The notes below the pieces were generated by a model that was given only the letters and a program-made list of their open reading frames with translations, did no database searches and was not told the DNA's origin. From Sulfurihydrogenibium sp. YO3AOP1 (lineage in GTDB: Bacteria > Aquificota > Aquificia > Aquificales > Hydrogenothermaceae): DNA of 64,000 bases. Within the stretch, counting starts at the first letter, position 1; every line of letters begins with the position of its first letter. Position numbers and translations under genes: made by a program. Of this stretch, positions 52,926-62,117 are shown one piece after another. The DNA lies in NCBI RefSeq assembly GCF_000020325.1, contig NC_010730.1, positions 1,385,501 to 1,449,500 on the forward strand. Reading direction: 5' to 3'.

Positions 52926-54146
52926 TTATTTCAATAATTCTTCTATTTTTGACCTAAATCTTTCAAGCACTTTCTCATATGAATAATTCTCTAATATAAA
53001 CTCTCTCGCTTTAAATCCTGTTTCCTTAGCATAGGATGGATTTTCTTTTAACTTATAAACAAAGTTTACACACTCTTGAAGTTGTGATGGTTCAAAATAT
53101 CCTTCTCCTTGAGATTTTTTAAAGATTTCGTTTAATTCTGAATTAATATTTCCAGTTACGAGCGAAGGCTTTCCACTTGCCATCATACCTAAAATTTTTG
53201 AAGGCATTACAGAATCTATTACGTTACTTTTTTGAAAAAGAATATGTAAATCAGCACTACATAGTAGGTCTGAAAGCTCTTGCAGTGGAACTGGATCGTA
53301 TATCTTAAGGTTTTTTAGATTTGTAGTTTCTTTTATTAATCTTTCTTTAAAAGCACCATCCCCAACTACAATAATTTCTATTGAATCATCTTTTTCTAAA
53401 AAGCCTGCAAATTTTTTAAAAAATTCCCAGTCTTGTTTTGCACCAATATTACCGCTGTATAAAATTTTAAACTTACTTGAATTTAAGTATCTATGTTTAC
53501 TAGAAGTTTCGGGATTTATAAAATTTCCATCGACCCAATTAGGTAATAGAAATGTTTCCGATGAAGTTTTCTTTTTGAGCTTTTCAATCATTTTATAACT
53601 TATAGTGCTTACAATATCTGCTTTATTAAACAGCTTAGTTTCTATATAAAATAGAAAATTAGCAAAAACTTTTTTGAATTTACTATTTTTACTCAATAAT
53701 CCAGATTCTATAGCTGCGTCAAACTCGAAGTCTTGTATATGAACCCACAGTTTTCCTCCTTTAAATTTTTTAACCAAAAGACCAAGGATTATAGATGATG
53801 TAAACGGTACTATGCATATAGTTAAATCACTTTTTTGAACTTTAAAAGAATTTTTGATACTACCAATGGTAAAATCTATCATATGTAATATTCTCTTTTT
53901 GAAAGAAGGATCTTTAGGAACATATTGTTTATACCTATAAATTTTAATACCTTTAATTTCTTCAAAATAGTATTTTGGTAAATCTTTATATTCTTGTTTT
54001 ATCTCCCATTGTGGATAGTATGGAAATCCTGTAATAACATTTACGTTATAAAATTTAGATAAATATTCAGCCATTTGTGTTGTATAAAGACCGGTAGAGC
54101 TATCTTCTGGATAAAAATTGATTCCTATTATCGTTATAGTTTTCAT
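52926..54146 (-). CDS. Glycosyltransferase family 4 (WbuB/WcaI-like)
   Basis: 406 residues, GT-B fold. TIIGINFYPEDSSTGLYTTQMAEYLSK is the start typical of WbuB-like transferases, with GFPYYPQW and KFKILYSGNIGAKQDWEFFKKFAGFL (donor domain). VMPSKILGMMASGKPSLVTGNINSELNEIFK is the E-x7-E-like nucleotide-sugar region. It acts on the cytoplasmic face, adding a sugar to the lipid-linked unit. Donor and acceptor are unknown. It is 9 bases downstream of the next glycosyltransferase gene. Confidence 0.88.
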   Translation of the reverse strand: MKTITIIGINFYPEDSSTGLYTTQMAEYLSKFYNVNVITGFPYYPQWEIKQEYKDLPKYYFEEIKGIKIYRYKQYVPKDPSFKKRILHMIDFTIGSIKNSFKVQKSDLTICIVPFTSSIILGLLVKKFKGGKLWVHIQDFEFDAAIESGLLSKNSKFKKVFANFLFYIETKLFNKADIVSTISYKMIEKLKKKTSSETFLLPNWVDGNFINPETSSKHRYLNSSKFKILYSGNIGAKQDWEFFKKFAGFLEKDDSIEIIVVGDGAFKERLIKETTNLKNLKIYDPVPLQELSDLLCSADLHILFQKSNVIDSVMPSKILGMMASGKPSLVTGNINSELNEIFKKSQGEGYFEPSQLQECVNFVYKLKENPSYAKETGFKAREFILENYSYEKVLERFRSKIEELLK

Positions 54147-54155
54147 AAAATTACC

Positions 54156-55274
54156 TTAAATTCCTTTTTCAATCTCTTCATATACTTTTAAATTTCTTAG
54201 CAAAAAATTTTTCCAACTATATTTATTTAAGAGTTCATTATCTGTACAATAATTTTTATATTCATCATCAATCTTTTTTATCGCAGTATTTAAGGATTTA
54301 TAATCATAAGGGTTAAAATAAATAAACTTTTCTCCATAGACTTCGTGTAAAACTTCAATATCTGACAAAATAATTGGTTTGTTAAAACTAAGAGCTTCTA
54401 AGGGAGTTAGAGCAAAACCTTCAAAGAGTGAAGGGCAAACATACGCATAACAATTTTTATAAAGAAAAGCTTTTTCATCTTCGTTAATAGATTCTAAAAT
54501 TATCACATTGTCTAAATTTTTTGATAGGTCTACACAGTATTTAAAATAATCTTCTTGGATTGAGGATCCTGCTAAGACAAAGATAATATCCTTGTTTTCT
54601 TTTGCAGCCTTAATCATAACTTCATGGTTTTTTAGTTTATAGAAGCTTGAAAGATAAAACACAAATTTTTTATTTTTTAAATTTTTTATAATATCTTTTA
54701 TATTTTCTAATTTAAAATCTTTCTTTACGTATGGTAGACCGTTATATATTGGGATAAAATTAATTTTTCTTTTTAAGAATCTTTCTAACTCTCTACCTGT
54801 AACTATGGTTGTTGTTAAAATTTTTTTAGAATTTAACGCTGAGTATTTTATAATCAAATTTGAAAGCCAAGTAGCCAAGAAACTTCTACCATGCATACTC
54901 CTTGGAAGCATAAAAGTGGTAGAAGCATGAAAAAAAAGTATTTGTGGTTTAATGCTAAATACAGTCCCTAAGGTAGCTGGTGAATGTAAAATATCACAAT
55001 TATATTTTTTTAAGTAGTAATTTATGATCATCTGGTCATATACTAATCTGGTTGGGAGATTTAAATTTTTAACTATAATGAATTTTATTTTGTCATGAAG
55101 TTTAACGTTAGAAAAAAATTCTAAATATGCCCTTTTTTGAATAAGTATAAAAATCTCTAAATTTATATCATTATCAGAAAGATATTTAGATAATTCATAA
55201 ACATAATTTGATATAACTGTGGAATAACCTGTATGCTTTTCTGTAAGTATAAGCGAGTTCAATAGAATCCTCAT
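54156..55274 (-). CDS. Glycosyltransferase family 4/1
   Basis: 372 residues, GT-B fold. The N-terminus MRILLNSLILTEKHTGYSTVISNYVYELSKYL and the C-terminal FVFYLSSFYKLKNHEVMIKAA, then YVCPSLFEGFALTPLEALSFNKPIILSDIEVLHEV, show the Rossmann donor domain and the EGFxxxxLEA nucleotide-sugar motif. The sugar is unknown. Between it and the next gene upstream lie about 130 non-coding bases. Confidence 0.88.
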   Translation of the reverse strand: MRILLNSLILTEKHTGYSTVISNYVYELSKYLSDNDINLEIFILIQKRAYLEFFSNVKLHDKIKFIIVKNLNLPTRLVYDQMIINYYLKKYNCDILHSPATLGTVFSIKPQILFFHASTTFMLPRSMHGRSFLATWLSNLIIKYSALNSKKILTTTIVTGRELERFLKRKINFIPIYNGLPYVKKDFKLENIKDIIKNLKNKKFVFYLSSFYKLKNHEVMIKAAKENKDIIFVLAGSSIQEDYFKYCVDLSKNLDNVIILESINEDEKAFLYKNCYAYVCPSLFEGFALTPLEALSFNKPIILSDIEVLHEVYGEKFIYFNPYDYKSLNTAIKKIDDEYKNYCTDNELLNKYSWKNFLLRNLKVYEEIEKGI

Positions 55275-55403
55275 TCTACACTCTTAAACAAATTAAATAT
55301 TTCAGAAATTAATATCTTAATTTTAAAACAAAGCGTTACATAAGATATATTGTAATACATCACATCTGAAGTTTCCCAATTTAATACTCTCATTCTTGAC
55401 AAC

Positions 55404-56384
55404 CTAACCTTTAAACTTTTTATAAGATCTATATAAAAATAAAAACAAAGGAAGAAAATTATCTCTCAAAAATTTATTTGACTCAAGAAAATTCCTGAAC
55501 TTACGTCTTAAAACTGATAAATGATTTATATTAAATTGTACTTTTTCAATTAATCTATCATATTCTTCATTTATTTTAATATCCTCAGGATGGACTAACG
55601 GAAAATCTAATTCTTCCAATTTAAGTCCCTTTAAATGTGCTGGAACCCATGTTGTATATATCGCGTCTTTACCATAGCCAATATTTAGAATAAGATTTTG
55701 TTTAGGGGTTATCGTTAACAGATTTTTTTTGAAAAGTTGATAAGTAAATTGGGTATCCCAAGTAAGGTTGGGATTTCTATGAATTTGATCAAAAATAGTA
55801 ATCCAAAATAATTTTACTACATTATCTTTTGTTATCATATCTAAAAAATCAGTTTTCTTAATATGTGGCCAATCCTTTGTATACATATCTTGATACTGCC
55901 ACCTATCTCTCCATGTAGCCCATCCCCATTTTAAATCATATTTAGAGAAAAAATAACTATAAGGATAATCTTTTTTGGGAAATGGATTAAAGCCTTGAAT
56001 AACAGCAATTTTTTTGTTATTTCTATATTTATCTAATAGTTCACTACAAAAGTGGAAAAAACTAATCGATGGCAAACAATCATGTTCAAGTATTATTCCT
56101 TCTTCTTCATGCGAAAAAAACCAATCAATAGCGTCATTTGGACCAAAACCAACTCCCAAGTTTTTATCTCTAAATCTTGTCTTTATATCACATCTCCAAT
56201 CCACATTATTTATAATAAAATTCCTAACTTGCATAACCTTTTCTTTCTCAGCTTCATTTCTTGGACCATCAGAAGCAACATATAATTTTATCGGTTTTAC
56301 CTTTTTTATTTGCTCAAAAACTTTTTTAGTAGTATCTAATCTATTAAAAACTACAAATAATATAGGTTTTCCAAATTGATTCAT
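55404..56384 (-). CDS. GT-A type glycosyltransferase (HlpA-like)
   Basis: About 326 residues from the ATG at 56384, one base after the upstream stop. An earlier in-frame start lies inside that gene. The protein opens NQFGKPILFVVFNRLDTTKKVFEQIKKVKPIKLYVASDGPRNEAEK, with a DxD-like EHDCLPS in GIILEHDCLPSISFFHFC and GWATWRDRW later. This resembles a family of nucleotide-diphospho-sugar transferases sometimes named haemolytic protein HlpA. It is likely a sugar transferase of the surface polysaccharide. Confidence 0.75.
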   Translation of the reverse strand: MNQFGKPILFVVFNRLDTTKKVFEQIKKVKPIKLYVASDGPRNEAEKEKVMQVRNFIINNVDWRCDIKTRFRDKNLGVGFGPNDAIDWFFSHEEEGIILEHDCLPSISFFHFCSELLDKYRNNKKIAVIQGFNPFPKKDYPYSYFFSKYDLKWGWATWRDRWQYQDMYTKDWPHIKKTDFLDMITKDNVVKLFWITIFDQIHRNPNLTWDTQFTYQLFKKNLLTITPKQNLILNIGYGKDAIYTTWVPAHLKGLKLEELDFPLVHPEDIKINEEYDRLIEKVQFNINHLSVLRRKFRNFLESNKFLRDNFLPLFLFLYRSYKKFKG

Positions 56385-56385
56385 C

Positions 56386-57519
56386 TTATTTTTCCCCACT
56401 CTTAAATAAATTAACAATTTCATAAATTTTATTTTTCCATTTACAATTTTCATAGTCTAAGTTATAATTGATTTTATTATCTCTCTCAAGAATGATTTTT
56501 TGAATTGTCTCAAATAAACTTGTAATATTTCTTAAATTAAAGTAATATCCTTTATCTTTTAATAGTTCTTTATAAATTGGCATATCTGGAACGATAATTT
56601 TTTTACCGGTTAAAATAGATTCAATTATTGGAAAACCATAGCTTTCACTGCTTGATGGGAAAATAACAATATCTATGTTTTCATAATAGCATCTAATTTC
56701 ATAATAGCTAATTTCACCTAAGTTAACTACTATATCTTTAAGGCTTTCTGAATTGTCATTTAGTAAATGTTTATATTCATTTTCTTTTAAAGTTAAAAAT
56801 ATTTTTATTGGTAGATTGTTCTCGTTAATGTACTTAGCCAACTCTGAAATAATCCAAAAATTCTTATTTGGATGGAACTTTGCAGGAAGAAACATCTTTA
56901 TATAGCCGGCATATTTTAAAAATTTTTCACTAATTTTTTTATAATTTTTCTCATCACATCTAAACTCATTTTCTGGAGGAATCATTTTGTGTAGGAATAT
57001 TTTTTTAGTGTGTTTTGATAGTTTGTCTTTTATAAATTTAGTCTGCACTAAATAGATTGGATCTTTACTTTTTAATGTTAAAAAAAATAATTTTTTTTCC
57101 AAAATAAGTTTTAATTTTTGTTTTAATGATTTAAATGGATTAATGTTTTCAACATAATGAGGATTATGGAAAAGTACTATTTGCTTTTTTCTTGTAAATA
57201 AAGATGCAAAGTTGGCAGTCATGAATATGTAGTCTATTTTATATTTGTGTGAAATCCATGGAGTGTATATATGATCATAAAATAATTTGTAAATAAATCT
57301 TGGCTCTACATTTGGATACTCAACTGTTATTATATTGCATTTATTATATAAGTCTAATTTTTTAGCTTTATTTATGATTTCATCAACTTTTGGCATGATG
57401 ATGATAAATTCAGCTTCTTTATTTTCTTTGATAAATTCACTAATTCCTTCTAAATAGCCTAAGGCTACTGTCTTTGGTCCACCTTGAAAAAGACTTATCA
57501 TATTAATTAGGATTTTCAT
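56386..57519 (-). CDS. Glycosyltransferase family 1/4
   Basis: 377 residues. MKILINMISLFQGGPKTVALGYLEGISEF is the GT-B acceptor start. FLPAKFHPNKNFWIISELAKYI and IVIFPSSSESYGFPIIESILTGKKIIVPDMPIYKELL carry the donor-domain SESYGFPIIES motif. The sugar is not determined. The gene ends one base before the next glycosyltransferase start and begins 2 bases after a glycosyltransferase remnant. Confidence 0.88.
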   Translation of the reverse strand: MKILINMISLFQGGPKTVALGYLEGISEFIKENKEAEFIIIMPKVDEIINKAKKLDLYNKCNIITVEYPNVEPRFIYKLFYDHIYTPWISHKYKIDYIFMTANFASLFTRKKQIVLFHNPHYVENINPFKSLKQKLKLILEKKLFFLTLKSKDPIYLVQTKFIKDKLSKHTKKIFLHKMIPPENEFRCDEKNYKKISEKFLKYAGYIKMFLPAKFHPNKNFWIISELAKYINENNLPIKIFLTLKENEYKHLLNDNSESLKDIVVNLGEISYYEIRCYYENIDIVIFPSSSESYGFPIIESILTGKKIIVPDMPIYKELLKDKGYYFNLRNITSLFETIQKIILERDNKINYNLDYENCKWKNKIYEIVNLFKSGEK

Positions 57520-57521
57520 TA

Positions 57522-57836
57522 TTAAAATAAACTATTTATAAATTTGATTAATTTCTTTATCTTATTTTTAATTATCATATATGGGTAATATATTTTAATA
57601 TGCCAAAATGACAAGTTCATCTGCTCTTTATTTTTTAATTTTGATTTTGTAAATTCATTTATAGTCTGTTCAATAAACTTTGCAGCAATTCCATTCATAT
57701 GTATAAATGATACTGGATAATTTACATATTTTATTTTTAAATTTCTGTAAGCTCTCAGCAAAATTTAGTAATCCTCGGCTAATTTAAAATTTGGCAATGG
57801 CTTTTTAATATCCTCTGATCTTTTAGATTCTTGCAT
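57522..57836 (-). pseudogene. Remnant of a GT2-type glycosyltransferase with nonsense codon
   Basis: A short frame from ATG 57836 gives MQESKRSEDIKKPLPNFKLAEDY and then a TAA. The same frame continues ILLRAYRNLKIKYVNYPVSFIHMNGIAAKF. Joined across the stop, AEDYxILLRAYRNLKIKYVNYPVSF is the usual C-terminal part of WcaE-like GT2 transferases. The catalytic N-terminal domain is missing. What remains as a 79-residue frame would need a TTG start without a ribosome-binding site. Confidence 0.7.
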
Positions 57837-57892
57837 AATTAATTACCTCTAATTTTATAAACATCTCAGATCTTGTCTCTCCCTCTCAACTT

Positions 57893-58400
57893 TTACCTCT
57901 CACTTTCCTTATACTTTCCATGCATATCATTATATCTTATAATATCATCTTCTTCCACATACTCACCAACTTGAACTTTTATTAGCTCTAATGGAATTTT
58001 TCGGGTATTAACTAATCTAAGTTTAGTTGTTTTTTGAATGTATATACTTTTATTTTTACGAACAAAGTATTCTTTTATCTCTCCATTGTTTTCCATAACC
58101 ACTTTGTAGTGCCTTTTACCACTATCCAATGTTCACTCCTGTGATAATGTATCGAAGACTTAAAGACTATCCCGGGTATGCTACAGTTGTTCTTTTTATT
58201 TTGTTCTTTCTCCTTTTTTAAGCCCGTATAGCTTCCTCCCATGGTCTGTAAACTTGTGGTATGCAAATCTACAATATGTCTACAACCTTGCATACTTTTA
58301 TGTTTCGACTTTCATCTTTCGAAAGTATTTCATATATACTATCCCATAAACCTACATCTGACCACATAATATTCATTGAAATTACTGCGGCTTTGTTTAT
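57893..58400 (-). pseudogene. manC: Decayed manC (mannose-1-phosphate guanylyltransferase / isomerase)
   Basis: Pieces appear in several frames in the right order: KAAVISMNIMWSDVGLWDSIYEILSKDESRN (nucleotidyltransferase end), CRHIVDLHTTSLQTMGGSYTG (linker, normally DLHTT...RPWGSYT), HYHRSEHWIVVKGTTK and EIKEYFVRKNKSIYIQKTTKLRLVNTRKIPLELIKVQVGEYVEEDDIIRYND (cupin isomerase domain). Frameshifts and an internal deletion break the gene, and the N-terminal half is gone. GDP-mannose needed for gmd and fcl must therefore come from another locus. Confidence 0.85.
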
Positions 58401-58453
58401 TTTTCTTCATTATACATAGTCTATTGATATATTTGACATGATTCACCAAATAA

Positions 58454-59572
58454 CTAATCAATATCTTTTAAATCTTTAAAAAAGAAAGGTTTATATTCTG
58501 AATACTTTTTATTCATTATTGTCCGTTTAAATAATATAGCCATTTTGAGAACTATAGGCATTCTTAATGAATACGCAAGCTTTACAACTTTTAATTTTTT
58601 CTTAAATATATCCGGGAATATATCTTCAATATAGGGACAGTTTGCTATCTCTTTTAGCAGTTGCCCAGAAGTTTTAAAATCTCTATTTAAAATTGCAAAT
58701 CTTGCTAATTCTATCTTAACTAAAACACCAAGACATCTTTCGAATTCTGTAAACTTACCATTCAATTTATCTAAAATTTTTTCATGGAAATTCTTCCAAA
58801 AATACTCAGAAATTTGGATACTGTATTGAACTATTTCTTCGCTATACTGCATAGTTATAGAATTTGAATGTCTTCTCCAAAAGTGAAGAAATTTAGGAAT
58901 ATATAACCATTCTCCTTCTAAAGCTAAAAAAGTCCATGTGCAATAATCTACACTTCTTATTTCTCTTGGTATCTGTTTAAAACCTCCAATTTTAAGTAGC
59001 TTTTCTTTGCTCACTAAAACCGTGCCTGGAAAGATAAAGTTAAACCCAGAAAGTAGCCAAATCAAAGCCATACCTGATGGAGTATTGTTGACAATGTTTG
59101 AATATTTGAAGTCTTCGTAGTATGGTATAGGCAGTTCTACTGTTTTACTATTCATCCATATTCTTCCATAACGACCATGAATTAACGAAATATTATTTCT
59201 CTTTTCTTCAGGTAGTTTATTTAAAGCATTTACTCTTATTTTAAGTGACTTTGGAGTAAATACGTCATCACCCTCTAAGTACCCTATCCAATCACCTTTA
59301 GCCTCCTTAAGAGCTAAATTGTAATTTACATCCAAGAATAATGGACCATTATTCTTTTCATTTCTAATAAACTTAATTCTGCTGTCCTTTTTAGCATACT
59401 GCTCGACTATATAGGGAGTCTTATCTGTAGAAGCATCATCAACTATTATCATCTCCCAATTTTGGTAAGTTTGACAAAGTACAGATTCAATACACTCTGC
59501 TATATAGTTTTCGTGATTGTAGGTTAAGGTAATTATTGAAATCAATGGTTCGAATTTTTGTTGATTAATCAT
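58454..59572 (-). CDS. Glycosyltransferase family 2
   Basis: 372 residues. The GT-A domain opens PLISIITLTYNHENYIAECIESVLCQTYQNWEMIIVDDASTDKTPYIVEQYAKKDSRIKFIRN. WIGYLEGDDVFTPKSL holds the metal-binding DxD-like EGDD. LLSGFNFIFPGTVLVSKEKLLKIGGF and FHFWRRHSNSIT-like sequence follow. A helical C-terminus is of unknown role. It is intact, unlike its two decayed neighbours. The sugar is not known. Confidence 0.88.
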   Translation of the reverse strand: MINQQKFEPLISIITLTYNHENYIAECIESVLCQTYQNWEMIIVDDASTDKTPYIVEQYAKKDSRIKFIRNEKNNGPLFLDVNYNLALKEAKGDWIGYLEGDDVFTPKSLKIRVNALNKLPEEKRNNISLIHGRYGRIWMNSKTVELPIPYYEDFKYSNIVNNTPSGMALIWLLSGFNFIFPGTVLVSKEKLLKIGGFKQIPREIRSVDYCTWTFLALEGEWLYIPKFLHFWRRHSNSITMQYSEEIVQYSIQISEYFWKNFHEKILDKLNGKFTEFERCLGVLVKIELARFAILNRDFKTSGQLLKEIANCPYIEDIFPDIFKKKLKVVKLAYSLRMPIVLKMAILFKRTIMNKKYSEYKPFFFKDLKDID

Positions 59573-59654
59573 GTTTCCTCCAAAATTTTAATAAACTATT
59601 TTTTATCAGACTTCTGATAATAATACAATTTTTTGTTCCTTGTTTTTTTATGTA

Positions 59655-59994
59655 ATGAATTCTAAAAAATATAACAATACTTTTAACGAATCTTCTGCAA
59701 GTTTATTGTCATCATTTAAAATCGCAATCTTGATCGTTATATCCTTCTTCTAAACCTATTTTGAATCCACCTGCAAATCCATATCATCATTAAGATATAA
59801 ACCTTTTATCTCTTAACTGCCACGTTATTTCTCATATTCTTTTAACTTTTCTTTACTTTCTGGATCTAATCTATTATCAATAACAATAACTTGATAATTT
59901 AGATAATCATTCCTTAAAACTCTTTCTAAACATTCAATAGTATCGGCCAGTCGTTGTAGTTATGTAAGATTATATATACTTTTGGATAGGTCAT
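59655..59994 (-). pseudogene. Decayed GT2 (rhamnosyltransferase-like) gene
   Basis: An ATG at 59994 overlaps the upstream stop by ATGA and reads MTYPKVYIILHNYNDWP. After a frameshift it reads DTIECLERVLRNDYLNYQVIVIDNRLDPESKEKLKEYEK. Further on, another frame gives GFAGGFKIGLEEGYNDQDCDFK and NDDNKLAEDSLKVLLYFLEF, the usual GFAGG...NDD order of this family. Frameshifts and deletions break it repeatedly. It fills the gap between the two GT2 genes. Confidence 0.75.
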
Positions 59995-60833
59995 TTTTTA
60001 TATTCCTCTATAAATTTTTGAGCAATTTTATTATATTCTATTAAAATTTTTTCTCGTGGATTTTCTGAATTAAATTTTTTCATTATTTTGTATTTTAAAT
60101 AAGAGCTTGTATGATAAGCTACCATTAGAATTATTAATGAAAATCCATAAAGACCATCTTTATATCCTTTTCTTCTTATAAATCTATTAAGTATTTCTAT
60201 TAATAATTTTAATAAAAATTTTCTCAGGCTTGGTGCTGGCTTTATACCATTAAACATATTTTTTGCTTCTATTGTTGTATACCTATTAAGTTTATCTAAA
60301 AAATGTTCTACATCAATGTAATTAAAATGAATAAAACCTGCTTCCGGATCATCAATATAATATATTCTTGCATCTTTATTTATTCTGAAAATATCATGTA
60401 TTCTTTCTGAAAAGGAAACGAAATTTTTCTTAAAAAACCTCGGATGATAATTCTGTAAAGCCCCCCAACCAGTTCCTTGCATTAGTCTACCAAAAAAATA
60501 GTTATTATGAGGTATAAATACAACATCTGCTAAATTTTTTTCCATTATTTCAATTAATTTATTTTTTAGCTTTAATGGTACAAGCTCGTCAGCATCTACC
60601 ACGAGTATCCATTCATGTGTAGCCTTTTCTAAAGCGAACTGTCTAGCAGGTTCAACATACCCAACTCTTTCAAAAAAATATATTTTATCTGTATACTCTT
60701 TTGCAATTTCTACGGTTTTATCATCGCTATACATATCTACAATAATAATTTCATCAGCCCACTTTACAGTTTCTAAGCAATTACGAATATTCTTTTCCTC
60801 GTTAAAAGTGTTAATTAAAACTGAAATCTCCAT
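59991..60833 (-). CDS. Glycosyltransferase family 2 (WaaE/KdtX-like)
   Basis: 280 residues. ISVLINTFNEEKNIRNCLETVKWADEIIIVDMYSDDKTVEIAKEYTDKIYFFERVGYVEPARQFALEKATHEWILVVDADELVPLKLK shows the GT-A domain and DADE metal motif. Then IPHNNYFFGRLMQGTGWGALQNYHPRFFKK, as in transferases that add sugar to LPS core. It ends with an amphipathic C-terminus. It probably works on the inner face of the membrane and is 6 bases downstream of the flippase gene. Confidence 0.88.
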   Translation of the reverse strand: MEISVLINTFNEEKNIRNCLETVKWADEIIIVDMYSDDKTVEIAKEYTDKIYFFERVGYVEPARQFALEKATHEWILVVDADELVPLKLKNKLIEIMEKNLADVVFIPHNNYFFGRLMQGTGWGALQNYHPRFFKKNFVSFSERIHDIFRINKDARIYYIDDPEAGFIHFNYIDVEHFLDKLNRYTTIEAKNMFNGIKPAPSLRKFLLKLLIEILNRFIRRKGYKDGLYGFSLIILMVAYHTSSYLKYKIMKKFNSENPREKILIEYNKIAQKFIEEYKK

Positions 60834-60839
60834 TTGGTT

Positions 60840-62096
60840 TTAGCTCCTCAGCTCGTTTTTACAAATATAAATTAAAATTAATCCTATTATAAATATCATA
60901 ATTTCAACATACAATAAAGATAAAGCAGTGCCTATTAAGCTTAGCTTTAGCGATAGATATATACAAATAGGCATAAAGCTAATACCAGTAAAAACGTACA
61001 TTTGCAGATTATATTTATCCATTTTGCAGGCATATATGTAAGGTTGTTTAATTACATTTAAAAAAGTAAAAAATAGAGTCATAGAAAGAATTTTTAATGT
61101 TAAAACAGCATCTTTATTATGGATTTTAAAAAACTCTATTATTATTTCTGAAAAGAGGTATAAAAAAATAGATATAAAAAGAGACACGATAAAAGAATAC
61201 TTAAAAACTGTCTTAAACGAATTAAATTTTGTTCTCATTACATATGGATATAAAGCCTGAGCAAAAGGTTGAGATAAACCAGCAACAGCTTTCATAACTC
61301 TCTCAGCCACAGAATAATAGCCTACAATTGTATTATTTGATACCAAGCCAATTATTATAATTGTTCCACGACCATATATATTGCCTGATATTTCGGATAT
61401 AAATATATACAATCCCTCTTTTAATTGCCTCTTTAACTCTTTCAAACTTACAAACTTAAACCCAGCCTCAAAATTCCTAAACACAATCCATAAACCCAGT
61501 ATGCCTGCAATTATAAAACCCAAACTATTTAATAATGGCACATACAAATAATCAGATGCTTCTTTAACAAACACAAATATAGCAACAGTAAATATAACTT
61601 TTGCAAGAATATTCAAAAATGTTATATATTTCATTTTTTCCATACCTTGAAAAAACCAGGTAGGAAACAAAACCTGTCCCACAACCATTCCAAACGTTAA
61701 GTAATAAACTATCCAATTTTGTCTAAACTTTTCGAAATAAAATATTATAATAGACATTAAAATTAAAGATATTATCATTAAAGCAAGTTTAATTATCATA
61801 ACAGAGCTGAATATCTCAGAAACCTTTTCTTTATTTTCTCTATTTATAGATATATCTCTTGTAGCTGAAAGATTAAAGCCATAATCAGTTAGTATCATAA
61901 AATACCCAATAAAAGCTTGCGAAAAAGCAATAAGTCCAAATTTTTCAGGTCCCAGTACTCTAACAAGATAAGGTAAAGTAATTAAAGGTAATATATAGTT
62001 AGCAATCTGAAGTACTGATAAAGATAAAAAATTTTCAATCAATCTTTTTCTTGTATCGGATTTAAAAAGCTTTTCTTTATATTCTTTTATATTCAT
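60840..62096 (-). CDS. Wzx-type polysaccharide flippase
   Basis: 418 residues with about 12-14 membrane helices. RLIENFLSLSVLQIANYILPLITLPYLVRVLGPEKFGLIAFSQAFIGYFMILTDYGFNLSATRDIS is the signature start of PST/RfbX proteins. It moves the finished undecaprenyl-linked O-unit to the periplasm. It lies between fcl and a GT2 gene in the same direction, with about 20 and 6 bases of spacing. Confidence 0.92.
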   Translation of the reverse strand: MNIKEYKEKLFKSDTRKRLIENFLSLSVLQIANYILPLITLPYLVRVLGPEKFGLIAFSQAFIGYFMILTDYGFNLSATRDISINRENKEKVSEIFSSVMIIKLALMIISLILMSIIIFYFEKFRQNWIVYYLTFGMVVGQVLFPTWFFQGMEKMKYITFLNILAKVIFTVAIFVFVKEASDYLYVPLLNSLGFIIAGILGLWIVFRNFEAGFKFVSLKELKRQLKEGLYIFISEISGNIYGRGTIIIIGLVSNNTIVGYYSVAERVMKAVAGLSQPFAQALYPYVMRTKFNSFKTVFKYSFIVSLFISIFLYLFSEIIIEFFKIHNKDAVLTLKILSMTLFFTFLNVIKQPYIYACKMDKYNLQMYVFTGISFMPICIYLSLKLSLIGTALSLLYVEIMIFIIGLILIYICKNELRS

Positions 62097-62117
62097 GGAT
62101 TTTATCTTATATACTTC

